Numbered from the stretch's first letter, positions 1-8,545 are shown. The stretch is 64,000 bases of DNA from Geodermatophilus saharensis (GCF_900188205.1 NZ_FZOH01000002.1:682001-746000), one strand, 5' to 3'. Notes: generated from the letters alone by a model not told the origin. Numbers and translations: made by a program.

Positions 1-1
1 C

Positions 2-952
2 GGCTTCCTCCCCACCGGCGGCACCGCGCTGGTGCTGGCCGAGCCCGGCGGTCCGGGCGTGCGGGTCGACAGCGGGCTGCTCGAGGGCCAGGTCGTCGGC
101 ACCAGCTACGACCCCATGCTGGCCAAGGTGATCGCGCACGGCCCCGACCGGGCCGCCGCGCTGTCCCGGCTCGACCGGGCGCTGGCGCACACCGTCGTCC
201 TCGGCGTCGGCACCAACACCGGGTTCCTGCGCGCGCTGCTCGCCTCCCCCGACGTCCGCGCCGGCCGGCTCGACACCGGCCTGGTCGAGCGCGAGCTCGA
301 CGTCCTGACCGTGTCGGCCGTGCCGGTCGAGGCCCACGCCGCGTTCGCGCTGTCGCGGCTGGCCGCGCTGCAGCCGGCCGGCGCCGTCGTCGACCCCTGG
401 GACGTGCCCAGCGGCTGGCGTCCCGGCGGCCGGCGCGCGCCGCTGCGCTGGGACCTCGCCGGGCCCGGCGGGTCGCGGCTGACGGTCACCCTGACCGGCG
501 GCACCCGGCTGCGGATGGGCGACGGGGACGAGCACGACGTGTCCGGCGAGGTGGTCGACGGCGGCCTGCTGCTCACCGTCGACGGCCGCACCCTGTCCGC
601 GCGCACCGCCGTCGACGGCGCCACCACGTGGGTGCACGTCGACGGCGCGACGTACCCCCTCACCGAGCTGCCGCCGGCCCGCCTGCACGCCGGCGCCGAC
701 ACCGCCGACCGCACGGTGCGCAGCCCGCTGCCCGGCACGGTCGTCGCCGTGCACGTCGCGTCCGGCGCCGAGGTCGCGCAGGACGCCCCGCTCGTCGTCG
801 TCGAGGCCATGAAGATGGAGCACACGCTCACCGCGCCCGCCGACGGCACCGTCGACCTCTCCGTCCGCGTCGGTGACCAGGTCGCCCTCGACCAGGAACT
901 CGCCGTCGTCCACCCCCGCACCACCGACAGCACCGTGCCCGAGGAGTCCTGA
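2..952 (+). CDS. Acyl-CoA carboxylase alpha subunit (biotin carboxylase/BCCP), 5' partial
   Basis: C-terminal 316 codons of a biotin-dependent acyl-CoA carboxylase alpha chain (acetyl-, propionyl- or methylcrotonyl-CoA carboxylase); the start lies before the window. The first half is the biotin carboxylase C-terminal domain, recognised by PGVRVDSGLLEG and SYDPMLAKVIAHG. The last ~75 residues are the biotinyl carrier domain with the biotinylation motif EAMKMEH, whose Lys carries biotin. The stop is one base before the GTG of the acyl-CoA dehydrogenase, so the two are co-transcribed. That pairing is typical of leucine/isovalerate or odd-chain acyl-CoA breakdown, but the substrate cannot be read from this fragment. 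Confidence 0.93.
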   Translation, partial: GFLPTGGTALVLAEPGGPGVRVDSGLLEGQVVGTSYDPMLAKVIAHGPDRAAALSRLDRALAHTVVLGVGTNTGFLRALLASPDVRAGRLDTGLVERELDVLTVSAVPVEAHAAFALSRLAALQPAGAVVDPWDVPSGWRPGGRRAPLRWDLAGPGGSRLTVTLTGGTRLRMGDGDEHDVSGEVVDGGLLLTVDGRTLSARTAVDGATTWVHVDGATYPLTELPPARLHAGADTADRTVRSPLPGTVVAVHVASGAEVAQDAPLVVVEAMKMEHTLTAPADGTVDLSVRVGDQVALDQELAVVHPRTTDSTVPEES

Positions 953-953
953 C

Positions 954-2105
954 GTGCTCGACACCCGCCTGACCGACGAGCAGCAGCAGCTGCGCAAGAC
1001 CGTCGAGGAGTTCGCCCGCGAGGTCGTCGCGCCGGTCTCCTACCAGCACGACCGCGACAAGACCTTCCCGTACGAGGTGGTGCGCGGGATGGCCGAGATG
1101 GGGCTGTTCGGGCTGCCCTTCCCCGAGGAGTACGGCGGCATGGGCGGGGACTACTTCGCCCTGTGCCTGGCGATCGAGGAGCTCGCCCGGGTCGACCAGA
1201 GCGTCGCGATCACCCTCGAGGCCGGCTGCTCGCTGGGCGCCATGCCGGTGTACCGGTTCGGCTCGGAGGCGCAGAAGCAGGAGTGGCTGCCGCTGCTGAC
1301 CAGCGGCGAGGCGCTCGGCGCGTTCGGCCTGACCGAGGCCGGTGCGGGCAGCGACGCCGGCGGCACCCGCACCACGGCGGTGCTCTCCGACGGGCAGTGG
1401 GTGATCAACGGCAGCAAGGCGTTCATCACCAACTCCGGCACCGACATCACCCGGCTGGTCACCGTCACCGCCGTCACCGGGGAGCTCGCCGACGGCCGCA
1501 AGGAGATCAGCTCGATCCTCGTGCCGGTGCCCACGCCGGGCTTCACCGCCGAGCCCGCCTACGACAAGGTCGGCTGGCACGCCAGCGACACCCACCCGCT
1601 GTCCTTCGACGACGTCCGGGTGCCCGAGGAGAACCTGCTGGGCACGCGGGGGCGCGGCTACGCGAACTTCCTGTCCATCCTCGACGAGGGCCGCATCGCC
1701 ATCGCCGCCCTCGCCGTCGGGGCGGCGCAGGGGTGCGTGGACGAGAGCGTGCGGTATGCCCGGGAGCGCTCGGCGTTCGGCCGGCCGATCGGGCAGAACC
1801 AGGCCATCGCGTTCAAGATCGCCCGGATGGAGGCGCGGGTGATGGCCGCGCGCGCGGCCTACTACGACGCCGCGGCCAAGATGCTCGCCGGCCTGCCGTT
1901 CAAGAAGGAGGCGGCGGTGGCCAAGCTGGTCGCCGGCGAGGCCGCCATGGACAACGCCCGCGACGCCACCCAGGTGCACGGCGGGTACGGGTTCATGAAC
2001 GAGTACCTCGTCTCCCGGCACTACCGGGACTCGAAGATCCTCGAGGTGGGCGAGGGCACCACCGAGGTGCAGCTGATGCTCATCGCCCGCCAGCTCGGGC
2101 TCTGA
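954..2105 (+). CDS. Acyl-CoA dehydrogenase
   Basis: FAD-dependent acyl-CoA dehydrogenase of 383 residues, oxidising an acyl-CoA to the trans-2-enoyl-CoA and passing electrons to ETF. GTG at 954 is chosen because it follows the carboxylase stop directly and begins the normal N-terminal helix (LDTRLTDEQQQLRKTV); the same frame is open further upstream without homology. FLTEAGAGSDA-type flavin contacts appear as GLTEAGAGSDAGG, the signature RSAFGRPIGQNQAIAFK is intact, and the catalytic Glu is in EVGEGTTEVQ. Coupling to a biotin carboxylase suggests branched-chain acyl-CoA oxidation, for example isovaleryl-CoA. This is an inference. Confidence 0.93.
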   Translation: MLDTRLTDEQQQLRKTVEEFAREVVAPVSYQHDRDKTFPYEVVRGMAEMGLFGLPFPEEYGGMGGDYFALCLAIEELARVDQSVAITLEAGCSLGAMPVYRFGSEAQKQEWLPLLTSGEALGAFGLTEAGAGSDAGGTRTTAVLSDGQWVINGSKAFITNSGTDITRLVTVTAVTGELADGRKEISSILVPVPTPGFTAEPAYDKVGWHASDTHPLSFDDVRVPEENLLGTRGRGYANFLSILDEGRIAIAALAVGAAQGCVDESVRYARERSAFGRPIGQNQAIAFKIARMEARVMAARAAYYDAAAKMLAGLPFKKEAAVAKLVAGEAAMDNARDATQVHGGYGFMNEYLVSRHYRDSKILEVGEGTTEVQLMLIARQLGL

Positions 2106-2110
2106 CGACG

Positions 2111-2148
2111 GCGGACGGCCCCCGACCTGCCGGTCGGGGGCCGTCCGC
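2111..2148. terminator. Bidirectional hairpin terminator
   Basis: Perfect 17-bp inverted repeat (2111-2127 and 2132-2148) with a 4-nt loop, sitting in the 48 bp between two converging genes. It has no U-tract, as is usual in GC-rich actinobacteria. It probably ends transcripts from both sides. Confidence 0.85.
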
Positions 2149-2153
2149 GTGTC

Positions 2154-3683
2154 TCAGATCGGGAACTCGACGCCCTGCGCCAGCGGCAGCTCGCCGGAGT
2201 AGTTGATCGTGTTCGTGGCCCGGCGCATGTAGCCCTTCCACGCGTCGGAGCCGGACTCCCGGCCGCCGCCGGTGTGCTTCTCCCCGCCGAAGGCGCCGCC
2301 GATCTCCGCACCGGAGGTGCCGATGTTGACGTTGGCGATGCCGCAGTCGGAGCCGTCGGCGGCCAGGAACCGCTCGGCCTCGGCGTGGTCGGAGGTGAAG
2401 ATCGTCGACGACAGCCCCTGCGGGACGTCGTTGTTGAGCGCGATCGCCTCCTCCAGCGTGCGGTAGGGCAGCACGTAGAGCACCGGGGCGAAGGTCTCCT
2501 GCCGCACGATGTCGGTCTGCCCCGGCATCCGCACCAGCGCCGGCTCGACGTACCAGGCGTCGGGCGCCTCGTCGGCCAGCCGCCGCCCGCCGCCGGCGAC
2601 GACCTCGCCGCCCTGCTGGCGGGCCGCCTCCAGCGCGTCCTGCATGCCCTTGTAGGCGGCGTCGTGGACGAGCGGGCCGACGAGCGTGCCGGCCTCCAGG
2701 GGCGAGCCGATCGGCAGGTTGCGGTAGGCGGCCGCGACCCGCTCCACGAGGGCGTCGACGACGTCGACGTGCGCGATGACCCGCCGCATCGTGGTGCAGC
2801 GCTGCCCGGCGGTGCCGGCGGCGGAGAAGACGACGCCGCGGGTGGTCAGGTCGAGGTCGGCCGAGGGGGTGACGATCGCGGCGTTGTTGCCGCCGAGCTC
2901 GAGCAGCGACCGGCCGAAGCGGTCGGCCACCCGCGGGCCCACCGCGCGGCCCATCCGGGTGGAGCCGGTGGCCGACAGCAGCGCGATGCCGGGCGAGTCG
3001 ACCAGGGCCTCGCCGACGTCGGCGCCGCCGATCAGCACCTGGCTCAGCCCCTCCGGGGCGCCGGTCTCGGCGATCGCGCGGTCCAGCAGCGCCGCCGAGG
3101 CCAGCGCCGACAGCGGCGCGAGCTCCGAGGGCTTCCACACCACCGGGTCGCCGCAGACGAGCGCGATCGCGGTGTTCCACGACCAGACGGCGACCGGGAA
3201 GTTGAACGCGCTGATGACGCCGACGACGCCGAGCGGGTGCCAGGTCTCCATGAGCCGGTGGCCGGGCCGCTCGGAGCTGATCGTCTTGCCGTAGAGCTGC
3301 CGGGACAGGCCCACGGCGAACTCGCAGATGTCGATCATCTCCTGGACCTCGCCGGCCGCCTCGGAGGTGATCTTCCCGACCTCGATGCTCACCAGGGTGG
3401 CGAGGTCGGCCTTGTGCTCGCGCAGCAGCTCGCCGAGGCGGCGCACCAGCGCGCCGCGCACCGGCGCCGGGACGGTGCGCCACTGGCGGAACGCCTCACC
3501 GGCCCGCGCGACGGCGGCCTCGACGTCGGCCGCGGTCTGCCGGCGGACCGACAGCAGCCGCTCCCCGTTGACCGGGGAGGTCACCGGGTGGTCACCGGCG
3601 ACGGCGTCGAGGTCGACCCCGCAGCGGCGGGCGGCGTCCTCGGCCAGTCGGCGGAGCTCCTCGGCGGTGGGCAGGCTGGTCAC
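2154..3683 (-). CDS. ALDH7-family aldehyde dehydrogenase (aminoadipate-semialdehyde dehydrogenase type)
   Basis: NAD-dependent aldehyde dehydrogenase of 509 residues. The catalytic Cys lies in GTAGQRCTTMRR, the general-base Glu in ELGGNNAA, and the C-terminus has NVNIGTSGAEIGGAFGGEKH and SGSDAWKGYMRR. These are hallmarks of the ALDH7/antiquitin group, which oxidises alpha-aminoadipate semialdehyde (piperideine-6-carboxylate) in lysine and pipecolate catabolism. GTG at 3683 is preceded by AGGAG. The downstream flavoprotein gene on the same strand starts upstream of it, 80 bp away, and could supply piperideine-6-carboxylate as a pipecolate oxidase. Family assignment is firm; the physiological substrate is inferred. 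Confidence 0.92.
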   Translation of the reverse strand: MTSLPTAEELRRLAEDAARRCGVDLDAVAGDHPVTSPVNGERLLSVRRQTAADVEAAVARAGEAFRQWRTVPAPVRGALVRRLGELLREHKADLATLVSIEVGKITSEAAGEVQEMIDICEFAVGLSRQLYGKTISSERPGHRLMETWHPLGVVGVISAFNFPVAVWSWNTAIALVCGDPVVWKPSELAPLSALASAALLDRAIAETGAPEGLSQVLIGGADVGEALVDSPGIALLSATGSTRMGRAVGPRVADRFGRSLLELGGNNAAIVTPSADLDLTTRGVVFSAAGTAGQRCTTMRRVIAHVDVVDALVERVAAAYRNLPIGSPLEAGTLVGPLVHDAAYKGMQDALEAARQQGGEVVAGGGRRLADEAPDAWYVEPALVRMPGQTDIVRQETFAPVLYVLPYRTLEEAIALNNDVPQGLSSTIFTSDHAEAERFLAADGSDCGIANVNIGTSGAEIGGAFGGEKHTGGGRESGSDAWKGYMRRATNTINYSGELPLAQGVEFPI

Positions 3684-3763
3684 GGTTCTCCTCTGTTGTG
3701 TCGGCCGCCCCGCAGGGGCCCGCCGCGAGCGTGCGAGGGGCGGGGGGGCGGGGTGGTCCTTCG

Positions 3764-4930
3764 TCAGACGACGTTGAGCTCGGGGCGGGCGCCCGCCCCC
3801 CGGAAGCGTGCCGCACCCAGTCCGGAGACGTCGACGAGGGTCTCCCGGCCCAGGTACAGGTCGCGCACCACCTCGCCGACGGCCGGCCCCATGAGGAAGC
3901 CGTGGCCGGAGAAGCCGGTGGCGTAGAGGAACCCCTCGACCTCGTCGGCGCGGCCGATGAGCGCGTTGTGGTCCGGCGTCATCTCGTACAGCCCCGCCCA
4001 GCCGCTGGCGACGCCGACGCCGGCCAGCGCGGGCGCCCGCCGCTCGATGGCCTCGCCGAGCCGCGGCAGCCAGTCGTCGGAGCGGGTGAGCCGGAAGCCC
4101 GGCGTCTCGTCGGGGTCGGACATGCCCATGAGCAGCCCGCGGCCCTCGCGGTGGAAGTAGAAGGAGGTGTCGAAGTCGATGGTGAAGGGGGTGTGCGGGT
4201 CGAGGTCGGGCACCGGCTCGGTGACCAGCACCTGGCGGCGCAGCGGGCTGACCGGCAGGTCGACCCCGGCCCAGGCGCCGACCTCGGCCGACCACGCGCC
4301 CGCGGCGCAGACGACGGTGCCGGTGCGCACGGTCCCGGCGGCGGTCTGCACGGCGGTCACCCGGCCGTCGGTGACCTCGATGCCGGTGGCCGGGCAGTTG
4401 GGCAGCAGCGTGGCGCCGGCGCGGCGGGCCGCCGACGCGTAGCCCAGCACCACCGACTCCGGCGTGCAGTGCCCGTCGGTGGGCGACCACGCGGCGGCCC
4501 GCAGCCCCTCGGGGGAGATCAGCGGCGAGAGCTTCCGGGCCTCGGCGACGTCGATCATGCGGCTGGGGACGCCGAGGTCGTTCTGCAGCGCGACGGCGGC
4601 CTCGAAGGCGGCGACGGCGTCGGGCGTGGACAGCAGGAACAGGTAGCCGACCTCGGCGAAGTCGATGTCCTGGCCGAAGCGCGCCGGGAAGTCGCGGAAG
4701 GTCTCCAGGCTCCGGGCGCCGAGGGTGATGTTGACCGGGTCGGAGAACATCGCCCGCACACCGCCTGCCGCCCGGCTCGTCGAGCCGGCGCCGAAGGTGT
4801 CCCGGTCGACCAGGACGACGTCGCGCACCCCCGCCCGGGCCAGCTCGTAGGCCGTGGCCAGCCCCATGACGCCTCCGCCGATGACGACCACGGAGGCGGT
4901 CGGCGGGAGCTGCCGGGACGGTGCGGTCAT
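3764..4930 (-). CDS. FAD-dependent oxidoreductase, DAO family (possible L-pipecolate oxidase)
   Basis: Flavoprotein of 388 residues with the dinucleotide motif VVVIGGGVMGLATAYELA at about residue 12, followed by the DAO/sarcosine-oxidase pattern (STSRAAGGVR). The C-terminal GLYEMTPDHNALIG and ATGFSGHGFLMGPAVG close the FAD site. Enzymes of this fold oxidise secondary or primary amines of amino acids using O2 or a quinone. ATG 4930 has GGAGG upstream. Location directly upstream of an ALDH7 gene suggests pipecolate or a related cyclic amino acid as substrate. It could equally be a sarcosine/dimethylglycine-type oxidase. No signal peptide, so cytosolic. Confidence 0.88.
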   Translation of the reverse strand: MTAPSRQLPPTASVVVIGGGVMGLATAYELARAGVRDVVLVDRDTFGAGSTSRAAGGVRAMFSDPVNITLGARSLETFRDFPARFGQDIDFAEVGYLFLLSTPDAVAAFEAAVALQNDLGVPSRMIDVAEARKLSPLISPEGLRAAAWSPTDGHCTPESVVLGYASAARRAGATLLPNCPATGIEVTDGRVTAVQTAAGTVRTGTVVCAAGAWSAEVGAWAGVDLPVSPLRRQVLVTEPVPDLDPHTPFTIDFDTSFYFHREGRGLLMGMSDPDETPGFRLTRSDDWLPRLGEAIERRAPALAGVGVASGWAGLYEMTPDHNALIGRADEVEGFLYATGFSGHGFLMGPAVGEVVRDLYLGRETLVDVSGLGAARFRGAGARPELNVV

Positions 4931-5006
4931 GGAGGTCCTCCGGGTCGCGGGGCGGGATCCCCATCCTGAGCGAGGACCCCGCGCCGCACCATCCCCCGCG
5001 CCGTGG

Positions 5007-5648
5007 TCAGCCGCCGCCGAGGGCCGCGACCACCTCCCCGGTGGTGCCGCGGTACGACAGCAGGCTGTAGTCCAGGCTCGCCAGCGACCGCTGCGCGGCG
5101 TCGTCGTCGACGACCCCGCAGGCGTCGTCGACGACGACGGGCAGGAACCCGAGGTCGGCGGCGTGCCGGGCGGTGGGCTCGATGCCGATCTCGAGGACCG
5201 CGCCGACCAGCACGAGGGTGGTGACGCCGCGGTCGCGCAGCACCGCCTCCAGCGGCGTGCCCACGAGCGCCGACATCGCGAGCTTGTCGAACACCGGCTC
5301 GCCGTCGGCCGGCGCGAGCTCCGGGGTGATCGCGGTGTGCTCGGCGCCGGGCGGGAACGTCGAGCGGACCTCGTCGGCGCGGTCGAGACGCTGCCAGGCC
5401 ATGGCGGTGCGCAGCGCGGCGACGCCCATGTGGGTGGGCGGCAGCGACACGTGCCGCACGTAGACGACGGGGACCGCGGCGGCGCGGGCGGCGTCCAGCA
5501 CCCGCCGGATCCGCGCCACCAGGCCGTCGCGGTCGCGGACGTGGCGCAGGATGCCCACCTGCGCGTCGTAGACGAGGACGGCCGCCGCGCCCGGGCGGCA
5601 CATCTCGGCGACGGTCTCGGGCACGTCGACACCGAAGGCGCGCTGCAT
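5007..5648 (-). CDS. Isochorismatase-like cysteine-hydrolase family protein lacking the Cys
   Basis: 213-residue isochorismatase-fold protein. The first catalytic Asp (LVYDAQVGIL) and the Lys (VFDKLAMSAL) are present. At the position of the nucleophilic Cys the sequence reads VLEIGIEPTARHA, so Gly replaces Cys, as in true isochorismatases such as PhzD/EntB. It is therefore unlikely to be an amidase or nicotinamidase; it may hydrolyse an enol ether or be non-catalytic. ATG 5648 has GGGAGG upstream. It is probably the first gene of the minus-strand catabolic operon and is divergent from a TetR gene across a large palindrome. Confidence 0.85.
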   Translation of the reverse strand: MQRAFGVDVPETVAEMCRPGAAAVLVYDAQVGILRHVRDRDGLVARIRRVLDAARAAAVPVVYVRHVSLPPTHMGVAALRTAMAWQRLDRADEVRSTFPPGAEHTAITPELAPADGEPVFDKLAMSALVGTPLEAVLRDRGVTTLVLVGAVLEIGIEPTARHAADLGFLPVVVDDACGVVDDDAAQRSLASLDYSLLSYRGTTGEVVAALGGG

Positions 5649-5708
5649 GCCGGGAGCCTCCCAGCGGGCGGCCGCCGTCACCAGGCGCGGGCGACCCGGC
5701 GCTGCCGG

Positions 5709-5760
5709 CTCCTGCGGTGTCCCCCGCACCTCTGCGGTGGTGCGGGGGACACCGCAGGAG
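5709..5760. repeat. Perfect 22-bp inverted repeat between divergent genes
   Basis: Arms 5709-5730 and 5739-5760 are exact reverse complements, with an 8-nt spacer. It lies between the divergent starts of the isochorismatase-like and TetR genes. The size exceeds a usual TetR operator, so it may be a strong RNA hairpin isolating the two transcripts, or an operator with extended arms. Confidence 0.8.
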
Positions 5761-5790
5761 GGCCGACGCCACCGCGAGAACCCCGATGCG

Positions 5791-5839
5791 TACGCTCGTC
5801 CGCATGAACTCGACGCCCGCCGACGACCGGGTCGGGTGA
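5791..5839 (+). promoter_or_regulatory. -10 box and 11-codon leaderless leader ORF before the TetR gene
   Basis: TACGCT at 5791-5796 is a good actinobacterial -10 box and lies 7 nt before an ATG at 5804. That ATG opens an 11-codon ORF (MNSTPADDRVG) whose TGA at 5837-5839 overlaps the GTG start of the TetR gene at 5836. No clear -35 is visible. Read as a leaderless leader peptide coupled to the regulator; this is inference. Confidence 0.5.
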
Positions 5840-6399
5840 GCACCGCCCCGGCGCCCGCGCGGCGGCCCCGCCGGCACGACCCCGGGCGCCGCGAGCGGCT
5901 GGTGGCGACCGCGCTCGACGTCATCGCCGACGTCGGCGTCACCGCCGCCACGCACCGGGCCATCGCCCGCGCCGCCGACGTCCCGCTCGGCTCGCTGACC
6001 TACCACTTCTCCTCCCTCGACGAGCTGCACGCCGCCGCGTTCACCCGCCACGTCGACGAGGTGGCGCCCCGCTTCGACGAGCTCATGCGAGCCGCCGCCG
6101 GAGTCGGGGAGGCGCTGGAGGCGCTGGTCGGCCACCTCACCGGTGACCTGCTCGGCTCCGACCGCGACCTCGTCCTCGCCGTCGAGCTGTACGTGGCCGC
6201 GGCCCGCCGGCCGGCGCTGCGCGCGGTGACGCAGGACTGGATGCAGCGCAGCCGGCGCAGCCTCGAGCGGCACTTCGACCCGGTCACCGCCCGCGAGCTC
6301 GACGCCCTGGTCGAGGGGCTGGTGCTGCACAGCGCCCTGTCGACCGACCCGATGGACGCCGGCCAGATCCGCTCTGCCGTCCACCGCTTCGCCCGCTGA
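5836..6399 (+). CDS. TetR/AcrR family transcriptional regulator
   Basis: 187-residue TetR regulator. The N-terminal helix-turn-helix is at about residues 17-62 (TAATHRAIARAADVPLG, then SLTYHFSSLDEL, the hallmark end of the TetR HTH). The C-terminal ligand domain is short and alpha-helical and ends SAVHRFAR. GTG 5836 is chosen since the frame upstream carries no HTH-like sequence and the GTG overlaps the stop of a short leader ORF. No strong ribosome site precedes it, consistent with translational coupling. The MFS transporter follows 26 bp downstream, so it may control that efflux gene and perhaps the divergent catabolic operon. Confidence 0.88.
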   Translation: MSTAPAPARRPRRHDPGRRERLVATALDVIADVGVTAATHRAIARAADVPLGSLTYHFSSLDELHAAAFTRHVDEVAPRFDELMRAAAGVGEALEALVGHLTGDLLGSDRDLVLAVELYVAAARRPALRAVTQDWMQRSRRSLERHFDPVTARELDALVEGLVLHSALSTDPMDAGQIRSAVHRFAR

Positions 6400-6425
6400 C
6401 CCCCTCCCCCACCAGGACAGGACCC

Positions 6426-7631
6426 GTGTCGGACACCCTCCCGGCGACCGTTCCCGCGCGGCTGCGCGCCGCCCGCGCCGCCGTCGCGGCCTGCTTCTTC
6501 ACCAACGCCGTCCTCTACGCCAACCTCGTCCCGCGGCTGCCGGAGGTGAAGGACCGGCTGGACCTGACCAACGCCACCCTCGGCGCGGCGCTGGCCGCGC
6601 TGCCGCTGGGCTCCCTGGTCTCGGCCCTGGCCGCGGCCGCGCTGATGCGCCGGTTCGGCTCGGCCCGGGTGGCCTCGTGGGGACTGGTGGCGCTCGCCGC
6701 CGCCGTCTGGGCCGCCGCCGTGGCGCCGTCGTGGTGGCTGCTGGCCGGGGCGCTGTTCGTGGCCGGCGCGCTCGACGCCGTGGTCGACGTCGCGCAGAAC
6801 GCCCACGGGCTGCGGGTGCAGCGGGCCTACGACCGGTCGATCCTCAACGCCTTCCACGGCGTCTGGAGCATCGGCGCGGTCGCCGGCGGCCTGCTCGGCT
6901 CGGTCGCGGCCGGGTTGCGCGTCCCCCTGGGGCTGCACCTGGGCGTGGTGGCGGTGGTGTTCGCGGGGCTGTCGCTGCTCGCCTACCGCCGCATGCTGCC
7001 CGGCCCGGACCACGACGACGCCGGGGCCGACGCCGCCCCCGAGCAGGCCGGCGGGGGCGCGGTGCGCGCGGCGCTGCCCGCCCTGGCCGCGCTCGGCGTG
7101 CTCGCCACGGCGGGGGCGTTCGTCGAGGACGCCGGCGCGTCCTGGTCGGCGCTGTACCTGCGTGGCGAGATCGGCGTCGGTGCGGCCACCGCGGGGCTGG
7201 GCTTCGTCGCGCTGCAGGTGGCGATGACGGTGGGCCGGCTGACCGGTGACCGCGTCGTCGACCGGTTCGGCCAGCGGCGGGTGGCCCGGGTCGGCGGCGC
7301 GCTGATCGCCCTGGGCACGGGGCTGGCCCTGGCGCTGCCCTCGCTGGGCACCACGCTGGCCGGGTTCGCCCTCGCCGGGCTGGGCGTGGCCACGCTGGTC
7401 CCGGCCGTCTACAAGGCCGCCGACGAGCTGCCCGGGCTGCGGCACGGCGTGGGCCTGACGGTGGTCAACTGGCTGCTGCGGGTCGGTTTCCTCGCCTCCC
7501 CGCCGCTGATCGGCGCGGTCGCCGACGCGAGCGGCCTGCGGGTGGCGCTGACGGCGGTCGTCGTGGCCGGGGTGGTCACGCTGGTGCTCGGCCGGGTGCT
7601 CGCCCGGTCGGTGTCCCGCTCGGCGGCCTGA
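6426..7631 (+). CDS. MFS transporter
   Basis: Major facilitator of 401 residues with about 12 hydrophobic segments. The loop after TM2 has the degenerate MFS motif RRFGSARVASWG, and the central loop is a charged stretch at residues ~195-210 (GPDHDDAGAD). The second half repeats the pattern with GDRVVDRFGQRRVAR. It belongs to the sugar/drug MFS group often annotated as YbjJ/FucP-like. GTG 6426 follows AGGACAGGAC. It is the second gene of a TetR-MFS pair, suggesting ligand-induced export or import of a small compound. Substrate unknown. Confidence 0.88.
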   Translation: MSDTLPATVPARLRAARAAVAACFFTNAVLYANLVPRLPEVKDRLDLTNATLGAALAALPLGSLVSALAAAALMRRFGSARVASWGLVALAAAVWAAAVAPSWWLLAGALFVAGALDAVVDVAQNAHGLRVQRAYDRSILNAFHGVWSIGAVAGGLLGSVAAGLRVPLGLHLGVVAVVFAGLSLLAYRRMLPGPDHDDAGADAAPEQAGGGAVRAALPALAALGVLATAGAFVEDAGASWSALYLRGEIGVGAATAGLGFVALQVAMTVGRLTGDRVVDRFGQRRVARVGGALIALGTGLALALPSLGTTLAGFALAGLGVATLVPAVYKAADELPGLRHGVGLTVVNWLLRVGFLASPPLIGAVADASGLRVALTAVVVAGVVTLVLGRVLARSVSRSAA

Positions 7632-7651
7632 GGCGGCCGCTGCGACGCCCG

Positions 7652-8356
7652 TCACCCGGGACGGCGGGTCCGCGCCACCTCCTGGCGCACGGCGGGCACG
7701 ACCTCCTCGGCCCAGCGGTGCAGCTGCCGGTCGACGTCGCCACGCGCCCACGGGACGAAGGTGTCCACGCCCTCGGTGAGGACGAGGTCGGTGAGCTCCT
7801 CGACCCACTGGTCGGCCGGCCCGTGCAGGAAGCCGCTGCTCGCGCCGTCGGTGATCGACCCGGAGACGTCGTAGAGCCGCCGCACGTCCGCGGGGTCGCG
7901 CCCGGCGGCCACCGCAGCGGCGTCGATCCGCGCGTTGCGCCCGGCGAGGTCGGCCGGCGGGACGTAGGCCGACGAGGGCAGCCAGCCGTCGGCCGACCAC
8001 CCGGTGAGGTCGAGCATCCGCGGGCCCAGCGCACCGAGCCAGATCTCGATCCGCCGGCCGGGGACCGGGCCGGTGGACACACCGGACAGGGCGTACGTCG
8101 CGCCGCCGGCCCGCACGCCCCGCTCCCCCGACCAGGAGGCGCGCACCACCTCGACGGCCTCGGCCAGCGCGGCCACCGCCTCGCGGGGTGACCGGCGCGG
8201 CCCGCCCACGGCCGCGATGGCGTCCCAGGAGCCGCCGGCGCCCAGCCCGAGGTCGACCCGCCCGCCACTGATGACGTCGAGGGACGCGGCCGCCTCGGCC
8301 AGCACGGCCGGGAACCGCAGCGGCACGGTGGCGGTGTCGGCGGGCGGCTCGCTCAT
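7652..8356 (-). CDS. LLM-class flavin-dependent oxidoreductase, N-terminally truncated
   Basis: 234 residues matching the luciferase-like monooxygenase TIM barrel from its third strand on: [20 protein letters not shown] and [16 protein letters not shown], then the C-terminal part with [18 protein letters not shown]. Family members are usually ~290-340 residues. The first two beta-strands (~60-70 residues), which form part of the F420/FMN pocket, are absent, and the 190 bp upstream contain no matching sequence in any minus frame. ATG 8356 has only a weak ribosome site. Probably a 5'-deleted gene that may not yield a working enzyme. Converges with the MFS gene. Confidence 0.75.
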   Translation of the reverse strand: MSEPPADTATVPLRFPAVLAEAAASLDVISGGRVDLGLGAGGSWDAIAAVGGPRRSPREAVAALAEAVEVVRASWSGERGVRAGGATYALSGVSTGPVPGRRIEIWLGALGPRMLDLTGWSADGWLPSSAYVPPADLAGRNARIDAAAVAAGRDPADVRRLYDVSGSITDGASSGFLHGPADQWVEELTDLVLTEGVDTFVPWARGDVDRQLHRWAEEVVPAVRQEVARTRRPG

Positions 8357-8545
8357 CGGCGCGTCCCGGGTCCCGGCGGGCCCGGCACCCGCGCTGCGCG
8401 ACCAGTCCACCGACCGGCCTCGCGGGCGTCCACTGGCCGCCGCCATGCGCCGCGCGCATGGCCGCGCCGGCCGGTCCCGGCGGCCGGCGGGCGGGTCCCG
8501 TGGCACGCTGCGCGACGACGTGCGGGCCGAGGAGGGGCGAGCGGA

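Noticed and set aside
2274..3926. Long plus-strand open frames opposite the ALDH gene
   Set aside because: Low-complexity Gly/Arg/Asp-rich translations typical of the antisense of GC-rich genes; the minus strand encodes a full ALDH7 protein.
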